Position numbers and translations under genes: made by a program
Shown here: positions 8,345 through 17,784 of the stretch, piece by piece
Layout: each line of letters begins with the position of its first letter
Position numbering within the stretch: position 1 is the first letter of the stretch
Notes under the pieces: model-generated
Told to the model about the DNA's origin: nothing
What the model saw: only the letters and a program-made list of their open reading frames with translations
The model's database searches: none
Assembly (NCBI GenBank): GCA_963669415.2
Contig: CAXXPS010000001.1
Coordinates: 930,001-994,000 of the forward strand
Direction of reading: 5' to 3'
Source: JAWKWH01 sp963669415
Lineage (GTDB): Bacteria > Pseudomonadota > Alphaproteobacteria > Rhizobiales > Rhizobiaceae
DNA length: 64,000 nucleotides

Positions 8345-9979
8345 TTAGGACCAATCCAGAGTCATGCACGCCTTGCCTTTTTTGAGAGGCAAAACAAGGC
8401 ACTTGGTTGACAAGCTGGAACCGAACTCTGGGTGCCAGCTGGTTTCCTCGATGCGAGCTGGACCGGCTTCAGATCGCCAATAGATCGTGCGACCACCATT
8501 CAGTATGATTGAACCCTCTGTCGGGCTGACCAATTTCGGGGTTGCTTGAGGCGATAAGATATATCGAGCTTCGGCTTTCGTCGGTGGTGTGACATCGTCA
8601 TTGATGGTCAACCGATGGTCAGATAGAGACCACGACCGGCAATGAACGGGCCTTTTCGGTAATCGGCTGTAGCCATCATGTTTGCCGGTTGCGGTGTGGT
8701 TTCCGTCAAGCGCCGATTCCACTTTAACATCAAAGGGCTTTGCGCGTTGTGCAACTCGAAATCCGCTCCAAACCTCCGAGGAATCTGCACCGTCCACTAC
8801 GACGGTGCTATGTGCCGCGGTTCCTCGCTGCCTTACTCGTTCCGTGCCGGTCCCATATACTGACGTCCCTGAATTGACCACCACGCGCTGGCCAAATAGC
8901 GATAACTCAAAACTCAACGTATCAGCATGAGCATGCCCAGGTAGGTAATCGGGTCCGATTGGCGCAAGGTCCGTAATCAATATCGCCGGACCTGCTGAAA
9001 GCCGAGCATATCCACTATCTTTAAGCCAGGAAATTGGAGCAGGTGATCCAGGTTGTGCAAATCCCAGGTGTCGAGCATATGACAGTAGATCAGTTGTGTC
9101 GGGTGCTATGCCGAAGGCAGCATCATTGAAGAACGCAATTCCCTGATCGGGATGACTCATGGTGACGAGCCAACTCAACATGCTGGGAACTCGCTGCTGA
9201 ATGCTCGACTGCAGATCTGGGAGACTTTCACCCATGGCGAGCACATTTGCCAAATCGAGCATGTCCTCGACAGCAAGTGCATGATACATTGTGCTCAGTT
9301 CAAAGTGACCACCATCCGGCAGGATTTGTTCGGGAATTTGCAGGTCTAGAATTGTTTTGCCTTGAAGCCGCCAAGCTTCGGCTTCGGCACCGTCAAAGAA
9401 CACGCCGGCGAACACAAGCGCTTTTGCGTTCGCGAATAAATGGTTGCCCTGAAGATGGTGCTCTACCCGCTTGCTCAGCCAACGGGTTTGCACTGCCAGG
9501 CTGTGTAAAAATTCGGGAGACGGCTCGTTTCCGCCCAGCGCCCATTTGATCCAGTTAACGATCCTTAGTGAAGTCGGATACGGCTCCCAGCCGCTGCCAT
9601 TGCCAGGTGGATTATAATCGATCCAGTCTTTGAGTAGCGACTTGTGCCAACCACCTCTTTCGTCGGCGCCTTCGGCATTGAGGTCATCGAAATAGTGTTG
9701 ATTGTAGCGCCAAAGTTTATCCCGCTCTGATCCGTCCCATCGGATTTCATCCAGTTCGCCGGAAATACCAAGAAACCGGAATTCACGAGGCGCAATCATG
9801 CTCACGCCTCGCTCGGCGGGGTGTATCCAGGTACCCGACAATTTGCGCCGGACTGGGCAGGGAGACAGATCTGGCCGTGGTCTCACCATGCGAAACCACA
9901 ACCGCCCGTAAATCTGTATCGGCTTTAAGTATCGGATGGTGTGCCAAAGACGGATAGTCTGAGTAAAAAACAGGCTCAA
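8345..9979 (-). CDS. Heparinase II/III family protein
   Basis: About 544 residues of the alginate-lyase/heparinase II/III fold. The N-terminal (alpha/alpha) domain begins LWHTIRYLKPIQIYGRLWF and contains LQGNHLFANAKALVFAGVFF. The beta-sandwich domain contains PGHAHADTLSFELSLFGQRV, with the histidines conserved in these lyases. No signal peptide is visible, as is usual for members inside polysaccharide-synthesis clusters, whose role (editing, trimming or a modification step) is not established. No ATG fits the conserved N-terminus: TTG at 9979 or TTG at 10054 are the candidates. The first avoids a 68-base overlap with the methyltransferase gene, but neither has a clear ribosome site. Confidence 0.85.
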   Translation of the reverse strand: MSLFFTQTIRLWHTIRYLKPIQIYGRLWFRMVRPRPDLSPCPVRRKLSGTWIHPAERGVSMIAPREFRFLGISGELDEIRWDGSERDKLWRYNQHYFDDLNAEGADERGGWHKSLLKDWIDYNPPGNGSGWEPYPTSLRIVNWIKWALGGNEPSPEFLHSLAVQTRWLSKRVEHHLQGNHLFANAKALVFAGVFFDGAEAEAWRLQGKTILDLQIPEQILPDGGHFELSTMYHALAVEDMLDLANVLAMGESLPDLQSSIQQRVPSMLSWLVTMSHPDQGIAFFNDAAFGIAPDTTDLLSYARHLGFAQPGSPAPISWLKDSGYARLSAGPAILITDLAPIGPDYLPGHAHADTLSFELSLFGQRVVVNSGTSVYGTGTERVRQRGTAAHSTVVVDGADSSEVWSGFRVAQRAKPFDVKVESALDGNHTATGKHDGYSRLPKRPVHCRSWSLSDHRLTINDDVTPPTKAEARYILSPQATPKLVSPTEGSIILNGGRTIYWRSEAGPARIEETSWHPEFGSSLSTKCLVLPLKKGKACMTLDWS

Positions 9980-9986
9980 TTTAGAA

Positions 9987-10721
9987 TTAGCTTTCTGCCG
10001 TATCCTCTTTGCTCTTGCGCAACTCGGCAACAAGAAGAACACGGAATCGCTCAAGGACTGGCGAGATGTTCACGATCCGCTCGTAGAAAGCACCAGCAAT
10101 GTATGTGAGCGCGTTCATCCGAAGATATTCGGGGCGGCTTTCGATCCGTTCAATTCTCACCACCTCGAAACCGGTATTAACAGCGAGATTGCGCACCTGG
10201 CTCAAGCTGTTGGCCAAGTAACGCGTTGGAAATGTGTCGCCTTCGTCGCGTCCGCGCAGCCGGTTGAAAAATTGATGAAACCTGTGCGGCGTTGAGCGGG
10301 CGATAACCGGAACGTAGTGACTGCGATTTGGCGTTTTGAATAACAACAATCCGCCGGGCTTAAGGACACGGTTTATCTCAGAAAACACGGCATGAGGATC
10401 TTCAAGATGCTCCATGACATTGTCGGCGAAGACGAGGTCAAACAACTCGTCGCCATAGGGAATTTTACCGGCATCAGCAATTCTTGCTTCATCCAAGTAA
10501 GGATTTTCTTCAACTCGCGGATCCAGATCCACACCACAAACCTTGGCCGCGAGGCCTCGAAAGTTCATCCATTCAACAATTCCAGCACCTGCACCAAGGT
10601 CCAGTACAGTCATTTCTGGCTGAATATGTCTGAGGATGCGCTGACGAAACAAAAGGTCATCCCAATTGTTTCCAGTGCCTGGGTAGAGTTTTTCGTCCAG
10701 ATACTGAACGAGCTTGCTCAT
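9987..10721 (-). CDS. Class I SAM-dependent methyltransferase
   Basis: A 244-residue Rossmann-fold methyltransferase. SAM-binding motif I is VLDLGAGAGIVEW (about residues 39-51). Motif II ends in GVDLDPR, and the acidic motif is FDLVFADNVMEHLEDP followed by VLKPGGLLLFKTPN. These match the Methyltransf_11 group, which usually O-methylates sugars or lipids. It overlaps the start side of the upstream bi-domain oxidoreductase gene by four bases (ATGA type), so translation is coupled. In this cluster it may cap or decorate the glycan; the target is inferred only from neighbours. Confidence 0.85.
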   Translation of the reverse strand: MSKLVQYLDEKLYPGTGNNWDDLLFRQRILRHIQPEMTVLDLGAGAGIVEWMNFRGLAAKVCGVDLDPRVEENPYLDEARIADAGKIPYGDELFDLVFADNVMEHLEDPHAVFSEINRVLKPGGLLLFKTPNRSHYVPVIARSTPHRFHQFFNRLRGRDEGDTFPTRYLANSLSQVRNLAVNTGFEVVRIERIESRPEYLRMNALTYIAGAFYERIVNISPVLERFRVLLVAELRKSKEDTAES

Positions 10722-12841
10722 AAAATGCTTTCGGCGACTTCGATAGAAACGCGACTGGATTCGATCGTTTCGTCCAAAGAGATTGGTGATACACCCCCGG
10801 CTGATATGGCATCGACAAAGGCAAGAGCGGCTTCATATGCACCTTTGTTTTGTTTCCATAGTTTTTTCCGTCGAAATCCGGTCCATCCCCAGCCGCTTAG
10901 CCGAATGAAGTTATCCAATTGCAAAACACGACCCGCGGAAAAAACTTCGACGCGCTCTTTGGGAAAACTTTTGTGACCATTGGCCAGATAATGCACAGTG
11001 CCAACGGAACCATCTGCAAAGCCCAAATTGATTGCTGCCGTATCGTGGCGTGCCGATACTTTGTTGTTGAGGGCAGTTACGGAATGTTGGACTATTGGCG
11101 CGTTCACGAGATGTCGCATTAGGTCGATGTAATGACAGGCTTCGCCAATGATGCGACCTCCACCCACTTCAGCGTCATGGATCCAGTGATCTGAGGGGAT
11201 GGCTCCCGCATTGATCGTAATTATTATGCTCTTGGGCTCCGAAACTGACGCAAGCAGTCTTTTCATCTGCTTGATTTGAGGTGCAAAACGGCGATTGAAT
11301 CCAACCATTAACAACTGGTTTGGGCGCTCTTTGGCTTCCGCTTCTATTTCGGCTAAATCATCGAGTGTCAAACACAGCGGTTTTTCACAGTAAACGTGCT
11401 TGTCTGCTCGAAGGGCCGCGAGCACCTGTCTGGCGTGGACATCGTGACGAGTTGCAATCACGATGCCATTCAAATCAGAGGATTCTATACAGGCTGATTC
11501 ATCGGTTGAAGCTGCGTCAGCACCGTTTCTGCGACCCGCATGAACTGCGCTAACACCGCCGGCGCTAACCACCATTGAAATGTCAGCTCCGGCTGCTTTG
11601 AACGTCGGTATCAGCAACCGACCAGCATAGTTACCCGCGCCAAGAAACCCAATTCTGGCCTTCCCGACACTCTGTTTAAGTGACTGGCTGTTTTGAAGCG
11701 AGACCTGCCGCACAATCGGCTCGTTTGGAATGCGGCTGGAATATTCAAGCACAATCCCCAACGCCGAACGGTTTTTTGTGAGTACCGCTAGCGCGTCGGC
11801 TGCTTGGTCAAATGGAAAGCGGTGGCTAACCAGTGGCTCCAAGTTCAATTTACCTGCTGCCATCAGATCGAGCACGGCTTCAAAGTTGCGTTGTTCTGTC
11901 CAGCGCACAAAGCCAATTGGATAATCGTGCCCGCCTTGTTCGTATGACTGATCGTATCGTCCGGGCCCATACGAGCACGAAACCTGGAAAGTCAGTTCCT
12001 TCTCATAAAAATCGGTTCGATTTAGTTCGAGCCCTGTGACTCCAACGAGTACAATGCGTCCTCGCTTGCGGCACATTCTGGCGGCCTGAGAAACCGGTTC
12101 GCTGCTGCGGGTGGAGGCCGTAATCAACACAGCGTCAACGCCGTATCCGCGAGAAAACTCATTTGCGGCCGATACTGGATCTTCACCGTTGGAGATGTCG
12201 ACGGTCTCGGCGCCAAAACTTCGAGCCAATTCCAGCCGCGCTGGATCTAGGTCTATTCCAAGGACGCGACACCCTTGTGCCTGAAGTATCTGTACGGTCA
12301 CAAGCCCAATCAATCCAAGACCGGTGACAACAACGCACTCACCAATACTTGCTTGGGAAAGCCGGATACCCTGAAGCCCGATTGATGCGAGGACGGTGAA
12401 ACAGGCCGATTCTTCGCTGACGTTTTCGGGCACTTTGGCACAAAGATTTTTCGGTACAGAAACAATCTCGGCATGAGAGCCATTTGAAATGACCCGATCC
12501 CCCGGTGACAAATCACTAACTCCGGCGCCGACTTCTGCGACCCGCCCAACACTGCAATATCCCAGAGTAATCGGCTGTTCGAGTTTGCTTTTGACCGCTT
12601 CCAAGGTTGCTCCGATGCCGTCGGCCTGCATCTTGGTTATCACCTCACGCACTTTGTCAGGCTGCTGGCGTGCTTTGGAAAGCAAGTTGCCTTTGCCAAA
12701 CTCAATAAGCATGCGTTCGGTTCCTGCGGATACGAGGCTTCGGGTTGTATGAATCAACACGTGGCCAGATTGAAGCGCGGGCGCCGGCACTTCGGCTACT
12801 TCTGTCTGACCATCCTTCAGCGATTGCAGGATTTGTTTCAT
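10718..12841 (-). CDS. Bi-domain oxidoreductase: zinc-type alcohol dehydrogenase fused to Gfo/Idh/MocA
   Basis: A 707-residue fusion of two NAD(P)-dependent enzymes. Residues 1-360 are an MDR (zinc-type dehydrogenase) with VVVTGLGLIGLVTVQILQAQ as nucleotide-binding motif. Residues about 385-707 are a Gfo/Idh/MocA oxidoreductase with IGFLGAGNYAGRLLIPTF and the catalytic EKPLCLTLDDL. This fusion recurs in surface-polysaccharide clusters next to heparinase II/III and WbuB-type genes, as here. It probably oxidises or epimerises a sugar linked to nucleotide or lipid. Overlaps of four bases with both neighbours point to one tightly coupled operon. Confidence 0.88.
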   Translation of the reverse strand: MKQILQSLKDGQTEVAEVPAPALQSGHVLIHTTRSLVSAGTERMLIEFGKGNLLSKARQQPDKVREVITKMQADGIGATLEAVKSKLEQPITLGYCSVGRVAEVGAGVSDLSPGDRVISNGSHAEIVSVPKNLCAKVPENVSEESACFTVLASIGLQGIRLSQASIGECVVVTGLGLIGLVTVQILQAQGCRVLGIDLDPARLELARSFGAETVDISNGEDPVSAANEFSRGYGVDAVLITASTRSSEPVSQAARMCRKRGRIVLVGVTGLELNRTDFYEKELTFQVSCSYGPGRYDQSYEQGGHDYPIGFVRWTEQRNFEAVLDLMAAGKLNLEPLVSHRFPFDQAADALAVLTKNRSALGIVLEYSSRIPNEPIVRQVSLQNSQSLKQSVGKARIGFLGAGNYAGRLLIPTFKAAGADISMVVSAGGVSAVHAGRRNGADAASTDESACIESSDLNGIVIATRHDVHARQVLAALRADKHVYCEKPLCLTLDDLAEIEAEAKERPNQLLMVGFNRRFAPQIKQMKRLLASVSEPKSIIITINAGAIPSDHWIHDAEVGGGRIIGEACHYIDLMRHLVNAPIVQHSVTALNNKVSARHDTAAINLGFADGSVGTVHYLANGHKSFPKERVEVFSAGRVLQLDNFIRLSGWGWTGFRRKKLWKQNKGAYEAALAFVDAISAGGVSPISLDETIESSRVSIEVAESIL

Positions 12842-13986
12842 TTGACAGCACCATTTTCAACTGCGTTGACAGCTGGTTCATGAAGGGAAATTTGCGATGT
12901 GGTGATACTTCCGTGAACCATTTCCATGATTTGCAGCATGATCAATGTTGAAGTCTTGATCTCCGTCCAGTCGCGGGTGTTTGTTCGGTCAAACGGTTGA
13001 AGAGCTGCGGTTTTGTGGCCCGCGTCTTTTGGCCAGAAGCGCCACCGTTTATATGCAGGGCCATTCCAGACAGTCATGCGCCGAAAATCGTCGATTTTGC
13101 ATATGATGTCGTCCTGCTGGAAGTTTATGGTTTCATTGATGCCCTCGAATGGTTCAGTTCGAGCCGTTAGCATCAGGGTAAAGATGTCATTTTTTTCGGT
13201 TGCTATCGATAGAGAAAAATTGTCGTCCGGTTCGGATTGATCAGCACTCAGCAGATGGATACGAAACTCTTTGGGTAATCCGCGCCACGCGAGAATGTGG
13301 ATGAATAGATCGATCCAATGACCTGCATTGCCACAAATGCGGGTTCCCTCGTCTGGGTTACGGTACCAGTGATCAGCGCCGATTAGATGTCCGGATACAA
13401 AACAATTCAAAGACACCCCTCCCGTTGGAGAATTGCCTAGCTGGGAGCGCAGAGTTTGTATTGCCTTTGAGAATGGTCGATTGTAGCCGACAAACAGGCG
13501 TCCCTGCGTTCTGCCCAGTTCCGCCTGAAGCCGCTCGAACTGCTTCAGTGAGACTGAAACAGGCTTCTCCACGTAAACGTTTTTATTGCTCTCAAGCGCA
13601 GATATTGCATATTCAGCATGTGAATGGTGATTTGATGCGATGTAAACTGTATCAACCCCCGGATCCTGAAATATCTGCGTAGCGGAGTGGGCGATCTGCT
13701 TGGCTCCCAAAACGCGAGCTGCACTTCTTGCTGCGTCCATATCGGTGTCGAACACCCATAGGAAGCGCCGACCAAATCGTTGACTAATAAAGTACCCAAG
13801 CGTTGCCATTCCAAACTGGCCGCAACCAATGAGTGCTATATCCGGATTTGCGAAACGTCGAAAAATCAACGAGGGCAGGCGTCGCGTACGTCCAGCAATT
13901 TTGAAGACAGTGCGCCTAACTCCATAAAGACATATGTACCGCCAAGTCTTACGTAATGCGTTCACGCCAGACTCCCCGAGTGTCAA
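12838..13986 (-). CDS. Gfo/Idh/MocA family oxidoreductase
   Basis: A 382-residue NAD(P)-dependent sugar oxidoreductase. The dinucleotide fold is IALIGCGQFGMATLGYF (about residues 50-66), and the E-K-P motif with its catalytic lysine is VYVEKPVSVSLKQFE. The C-terminal domain has DHWYRNPDEGTRICGNAGHWIDLF, where the final H-W-I-D is the substrate-side His/Asp pattern of the family. An unusual basic N-terminal stretch of about 45 residues (TRRLPSLIFRRF) precedes the Rossmann fold. It overlaps the wecC gene by 38 bases and the fusion oxidoreductase by four. It likely works on the same sugar as the next gene product. Confidence 0.85.
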   Translation of the reverse strand: MTLGESGVNALRKTWRYICLYGVRRTVFKIAGRTRRLPSLIFRRFANPDIALIGCGQFGMATLGYFISQRFGRRFLWVFDTDMDAARSAARVLGAKQIAHSATQIFQDPGVDTVYIASNHHSHAEYAISALESNKNVYVEKPVSVSLKQFERLQAELGRTQGRLFVGYNRPFSKAIQTLRSQLGNSPTGGVSLNCFVSGHLIGADHWYRNPDEGTRICGNAGHWIDLFIHILAWRGLPKEFRIHLLSADQSEPDDNFSLSIATEKNDIFTLMLTARTEPFEGINETINFQQDDIICKIDDFRRMTVWNGPAYKRWRFWPKDAGHKTAALQPFDRTNTRDWTEIKTSTLIMLQIMEMVHGSITTSQISLHEPAVNAVENGAVK

Positions 13987-15247
13987 TTATTCGGCCCTTA
14001 GGCGGTATGCTGTTCCTGAACTCATTATGATCAACAAGCATCACGTGAATATTTGCTTCTTGTCGAGCCACCTCAAAGGGTGTCAAAACGGCGCTTTCTT
14101 CTAACGATTCTGGAAGCGCTTCCAAATAAGGTTCGACTATGAGAAGTCGACACTTTAGGCGATTAGCTATTTGCAGTGTTATCTCAAGCGCTGGGCTCTC
14201 TCTTAAGTCATCGATGTTGGGTTTAAATGATAGTCCGTAGCAGGCGATCGTCGCCTGCTCAGAAAGCGGGTTCCCTTGTTGGTTGATGAGAGCAGCGATT
14301 TCCGCTTGAACCTTTTGAAAAACCCAATCTGGTTTACCGTCGTTCACTTCGCGGGCCAAGCGAATAACCTTGGATTCTTTCGGCGCACTCGCAACAATGA
14401 ACCAGGGATCGACAGCAATGCAGTGGCCGCCAACACCAGGCCCGGGTTGCAATATATTCACACGCGGGTGCCTGTTCGCCAAACTTATCAATTCCCACAC
14501 ATCAATATCCTGCCGGTCGCAAATTAGTGACAGCTCGTTTGCGAAAGCAATATTTACATCACGAAAACTATTCTCCGTGAGTTTGACCATCTCAGCAGCC
14601 CGAGGGCTTGAAGCGTGAACACAGTCACCTGTGACGAAGATCCGATACAGACGCGATGCAAGTTCTGAGCAAAGCGACGTCATGCCACCGATCACACGGT
14701 CGTTTGAGACGAGCTCTTGCATGACGTTGCCAGGTAAAACCCGCTCCGGGCAGTGTGCAATGCGAATGTCTGATTTCTCACCATGACTTTGGGGAAACGT
14801 CAGGTCCGGTCGTGCAATGGACAATTGCTCAGCCATTCGTTCGGTCGCTCCAACCGGCGAAGTTGATTCAAGTACCACCAGATTTCCCGAAACCAGAACA
14901 GGTGCAATCGCGTTTGCTGCCGCTTCTATGTAAGCAAGGTTGGGATTGTGATCATCCCCGGAGACCGGAGTTGGCACTGCTATCAAGAACGCATCGGCCG
15001 GCTCGGGAACGGTGGTTGCTGTTAGATAGCCGGCCATCACTGCTGATCGAACCGCAATATCGAGTTCCGGTTCAACGATATGCACGTCCCCGCGGTTGAT
15101 AGTCTCTACAGTGTTCTCGTTAACATCCACGCCAATCACTCTGTAACGGCGTGATGCAAACATTGTCGCCGTGGGAAGACCAATATACCCAAGCCCCACA
15201 ACCGAGATGCGATCAAATTTGGCCGAAATGGATGCCTCCTGAACCAT
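13949..15247 (-). CDS. wecC: UDP-N-acetyl-D-mannosamine dehydrogenase
   Basis: A 432-residue nucleotide-sugar dehydrogenase that oxidises UDP-ManNAc at C6 twice with NAD to give UDP-ManNAcA. The N-terminal NAD domain has ISVVGLGYIGLPTATMF. The middle domain has VPTPVSGDDHNPNLAY and the lysine/asparagine region MVKLTENSFRDVNIAFANEL. The active-site cysteine is in PGVGGHCIAVDPWF. The C-terminal domain has CYGLSFKPNIDDLRESP. These fit the WecC/Cap5O branch rather than UDP-glucose dehydrogenase. It lies four bases downstream of wecB, the preceding step of the pathway. Start is taken at ATG 15247. Confidence 0.92.
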   Translation of the reverse strand: MVQEASISAKFDRISVVGLGYIGLPTATMFASRRYRVIGVDVNENTVETINRGDVHIVEPELDIAVRSAVMAGYLTATTVPEPADAFLIAVPTPVSGDDHNPNLAYIEAAANAIAPVLVSGNLVVLESTSPVGATERMAEQLSIARPDLTFPQSHGEKSDIRIAHCPERVLPGNVMQELVSNDRVIGGMTSLCSELASRLYRIFVTGDCVHASSPRAAEMVKLTENSFRDVNIAFANELSLICDRQDIDVWELISLANRHPRVNILQPGPGVGGHCIAVDPWFIVASAPKESKVIRLAREVNDGKPDWVFQKVQAEIAALINQQGNPLSEQATIACYGLSFKPNIDDLRESPALEITLQIANRLKCRLLIVEPYLEALPESLEESAVLTPFEVARQEANIHVMLVDHNEFRNSIPPKGRIIDTRGVWRERIT

Positions 15248-15251
15248 TACG

Positions 15252-16385
15252 TCAATCGTCTTTCTTGCTTGCGAACCAGTCTATGAGGACTTTGAGGATT
15301 CGATCGGTGGCCTTGCCATCTCCGTATGGATTGTGGGCAATACTCATTTGCCGATACGCGGTTGCGTTATCGAGCAATTGATTGGTTTCCCCTACTATCT
15401 TGTCGACGTCTGTCCCCACAAGGCGAACCGTTCCTGCATCAACCGCCTCCGGCCTTTCTGTTGTCTCGCGCATGACGAGGACCGGTTTCCCGAGTGCCGG
15501 CGCTTCTTCTTGAATCCCGCCGGAATCGGTCAGGATAATATGTGACTTTTTCATCAAATGAACGAATGGCAGATAATCCTGTGGTGGGATCAAATGAACG
15601 TTAGAAAAGAAAGAGAGCTGCGCCTCGACCGGGCCTTTCACATTTGGATTGACATGAACTGGATAGACAATCTCGACATCTTGGCGCTCGGCGATTTTTC
15701 TCAGAGCCTCGCAAATCCTTTGAAAGCCGCTCCCAAAACTTTCGCGTCGGTGACCGGTGACAAGGATCATTCGCTTGTTAACATCCAAATTGAGGCGCTT
15801 GGCAAATTCTGCAACACGGGAGGGGTCGGATTCGAGCAAATCCACAGCATCGTAAAGTGAGTCAACCACAGTATTTCCGGTAATATGAATGCGTTCGGGT
15901 GCTATTGCCTCTGAAAGCAGATTTCTTTGCGCTTGCAATGTTGGCGCAAAATGCAATTCGGCGATTGAACCTGCGATCTTGCGATTCACCTCCTCAGGCC
16001 ATGGAGCGTAAATGTCGTGGGTGCGCAGACCAGCCTCGACATGGGCCACTGGTATCTGTGCGTAGTATGCGGCGAGGGTGCTAGCCAGTGTGGTGGTCGT
16101 ATCGCCATGCACCATAACAAGATCGGGTCGCTGCCGTTCAAACAGTGGTTTCAGCCCCGTAATTACCCCGGCGGTAATGCTAGTCAGATCTTGACCCGGG
16201 CGCATCAAATTCAGGTCATGATCCGGTATGATTTGAAACAGACCAAGCACTTGATCAAGCATATCGCGATGCTGGGCAGTGACACATAAACGCGCATTAA
16301 ATTTTTCATCGGCCAACAGGCGCTTGATCACTGGCGCCATTTTGATTGCTTCGGGCCGTGTTCCAATGACCGCGAGAATTTGCAT
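15252..16385 (-). CDS. wecB: UDP-N-acetylglucosamine 2-epimerase (non-hydrolysing)
   Basis: A 377-residue enzyme that interconverts UDP-GlcNAc and UDP-ManNAc, supplying the substrate of WecC. The start is set at ATG 16385 because the family begins M-Q-I-L-A-V-I-G-T-R-P-E-A-I-K-M; the open frame runs further upstream but overlaps the next gene. Motifs include VHGDTTTTLASTLAAYY, HVEAGLRTHDIYAPWPEE, VTGHRRESFG and LTDSGGIQEEAPALGKP, all typical of WecB/MnaA. It is followed by wecC after four bases and preceded by a GT4 gene after 13 bases. Together with wecC it strongly predicts ManNAcA, an acidic sugar, in the polymer. Confidence 0.93.
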   Translation of the reverse strand: MQILAVIGTRPEAIKMAPVIKRLLADEKFNARLCVTAQHRDMLDQVLGLFQIIPDHDLNLMRPGQDLTSITAGVITGLKPLFERQRPDLVMVHGDTTTTLASTLAAYYAQIPVAHVEAGLRTHDIYAPWPEEVNRKIAGSIAELHFAPTLQAQRNLLSEAIAPERIHITGNTVVDSLYDAVDLLESDPSRVAEFAKRLNLDVNKRMILVTGHRRESFGSGFQRICEALRKIAERQDVEIVYPVHVNPNVKGPVEAQLSFFSNVHLIPPQDYLPFVHLMKKSHIILTDSGGIQEEAPALGKPVLVMRETTERPEAVDAGTVRLVGTDVDKIVGETNQLLDNATAYRQMSIAHNPYGDGKATDRILKVLIDWFASKKDD

Positions 16386-16398
16386 TCTTATTCTTCGA

Positions 16399-17595
16399 TC
16401 AATTTTGTCTGTTGATATGGCGAGATTCTTCGGCCAAAACGCGGCGATATAGTGCGCTTGTCTTTTCGGCAATACGAACGGGATCAAAACTGCGTTGAAC
16501 TTCGCACCGTGACTTCTTACCGAAACGCCCACACATTTCTCTGTTACGTATAAGATATCTGATGCGTGTGGACATAGATTCGTGATCACCGACGTTGACG
16601 ATATATCCGTTCTCACCGTCAGAAATGTGTCGACTAACGTCACCGACATCTGTTGAAACCACAGGTTTAGCCATCGACATCGCTTCCCACACAGAGACAG
16701 GTGAAGACTCAGCCTTGGAGCTGCATACATAAACATCGAAACGGGACATCAACGGCCGGATATCCTGGCGGCTACCCACCCATTCGATGCGCTCGGTAAC
16801 CCCTAACTCGCGTGCCAGTTGTACCAACCAAGCGTGATAACGTTTCTGGTTGGCGTGAATGGCACCAATCACCACCACACTCAAATCTGGGACTTCATCT
16901 CGCAGCAGCGCCGCAGCGCGTATCAGAGTTTCGATTCCCTTTATCGGATTAACATTGGCTACGGTTCCGATCACTTTCCGCTCTTCCAGTCGACTGATCA
17001 ATGATTCGTCACCCTGACAAATTAAAGACGGATCGAAATGGGCTGAGTCAACGGTCGAAGGAATTACATCTTGTATCCTGCCACAAAGAGCAGTCCCGTA
17101 GTACTCTCGTGATCGATTCGAGGCGAAAATGAAGCCTGAAGCCAATGGTTGAATGAGCGAAAATATGCGCCGCACCCATCCAGGCATTTCGGTATCGTTA
17201 AGATGCCAAATCGATGGCACACCAGCAAACCAAGCAGCAATGACTGCCTTGTACTGCCAACTCCCGCCGGAGGCATGGACAACCTCAATTTTTTCCTGCC
17301 GCAGCAACCTTGTAAGCCGCACCACTTCAACCCATGAAAAAAATACGTACATCAATGCAACGCGCCACTCTCGAGTGATACGTGTAAGGCGCATAGTGCG
17401 CCAATCTAGTCCATTCTCGGCGCAGAGTTGTTGAAACATCTCTGAGTTGCTCACAGGCATGACGATAAGGGTCCTGACGTCCTCCATCGCACGGGCAACC
17501 CGCACCATTCTGACCTGCGGTCCGCCGAGTTTTCCCTCTTCGATTATGTTAGCGACTTTAATCAACGTTTCATCGACGGCACGTTTACAATTCAA
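16399..17595 (-). CDS. Glycosyltransferase family 4 / group 1
   Basis: A GT-B retaining glycosyltransferase of about 398 residues. The N-terminal acceptor domain starts KVANIIEEGKLGGPQVRMVRVA. The donor domain has VIGTVANVNPIKGIETLIRAA, LSVVVIGAIHANQKRYHAWL, and the E-x7-E motif region SKAESSPVSVWEAMSMAKPVVST. No ATG lies near the start; TTG at 17595 or 17565 are candidates. It follows an AT-rich gap of about 190 bases after the Wzy-like gene, and base composition rises again from this gene leftward, which may mark a cassette boundary. Sugar donor unknown. Confidence 0.87.
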   Translation of the reverse strand: MNCKRAVDETLIKVANIIEEGKLGGPQVRMVRVARAMEDVRTLIVMPVSNSEMFQQLCAENGLDWRTMRLTRITREWRVALMYVFFSWVEVVRLTRLLRQEKIEVVHASGGSWQYKAVIAAWFAGVPSIWHLNDTEMPGWVRRIFSLIQPLASGFIFASNRSREYYGTALCGRIQDVIPSTVDSAHFDPSLICQGDESLISRLEERKVIGTVANVNPIKGIETLIRAAALLRDEVPDLSVVVIGAIHANQKRYHAWLVQLARELGVTERIEWVGSRQDIRPLMSRFDVYVCSSKAESSPVSVWEAMSMAKPVVSTDVGDVSRHISDGENGYIVNVGDHESMSTRIRYLIRNREMCGRFGKKSRCEVQRSFDPVRIAEKTSALYRRVLAEESRHINRQN

Positions 17596-17784
17596 GAACT
17601 AAAATGAACTCGAAGCGTCGTTCGGCAAGACAACTTTGGTCCGAATGTCAAATCATCAAACTGTCTAAACACGTAAATAGAGTTCGTGAATCCTCGACTG
17701 TGTCTTGATAGCAATGTGAATAATATTTCGCAAAATCCGCGAATTACAATCTGCAATACAAACTTCAAACCTACAAATTGTTTG

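Noticed and set aside
15252..16736. Upstream-extended wecB frame of 494 codons
   Set aside because: The extra 117 residues overlap the GT4 gene in another frame and the conserved N-terminus begins at ATG 16385.
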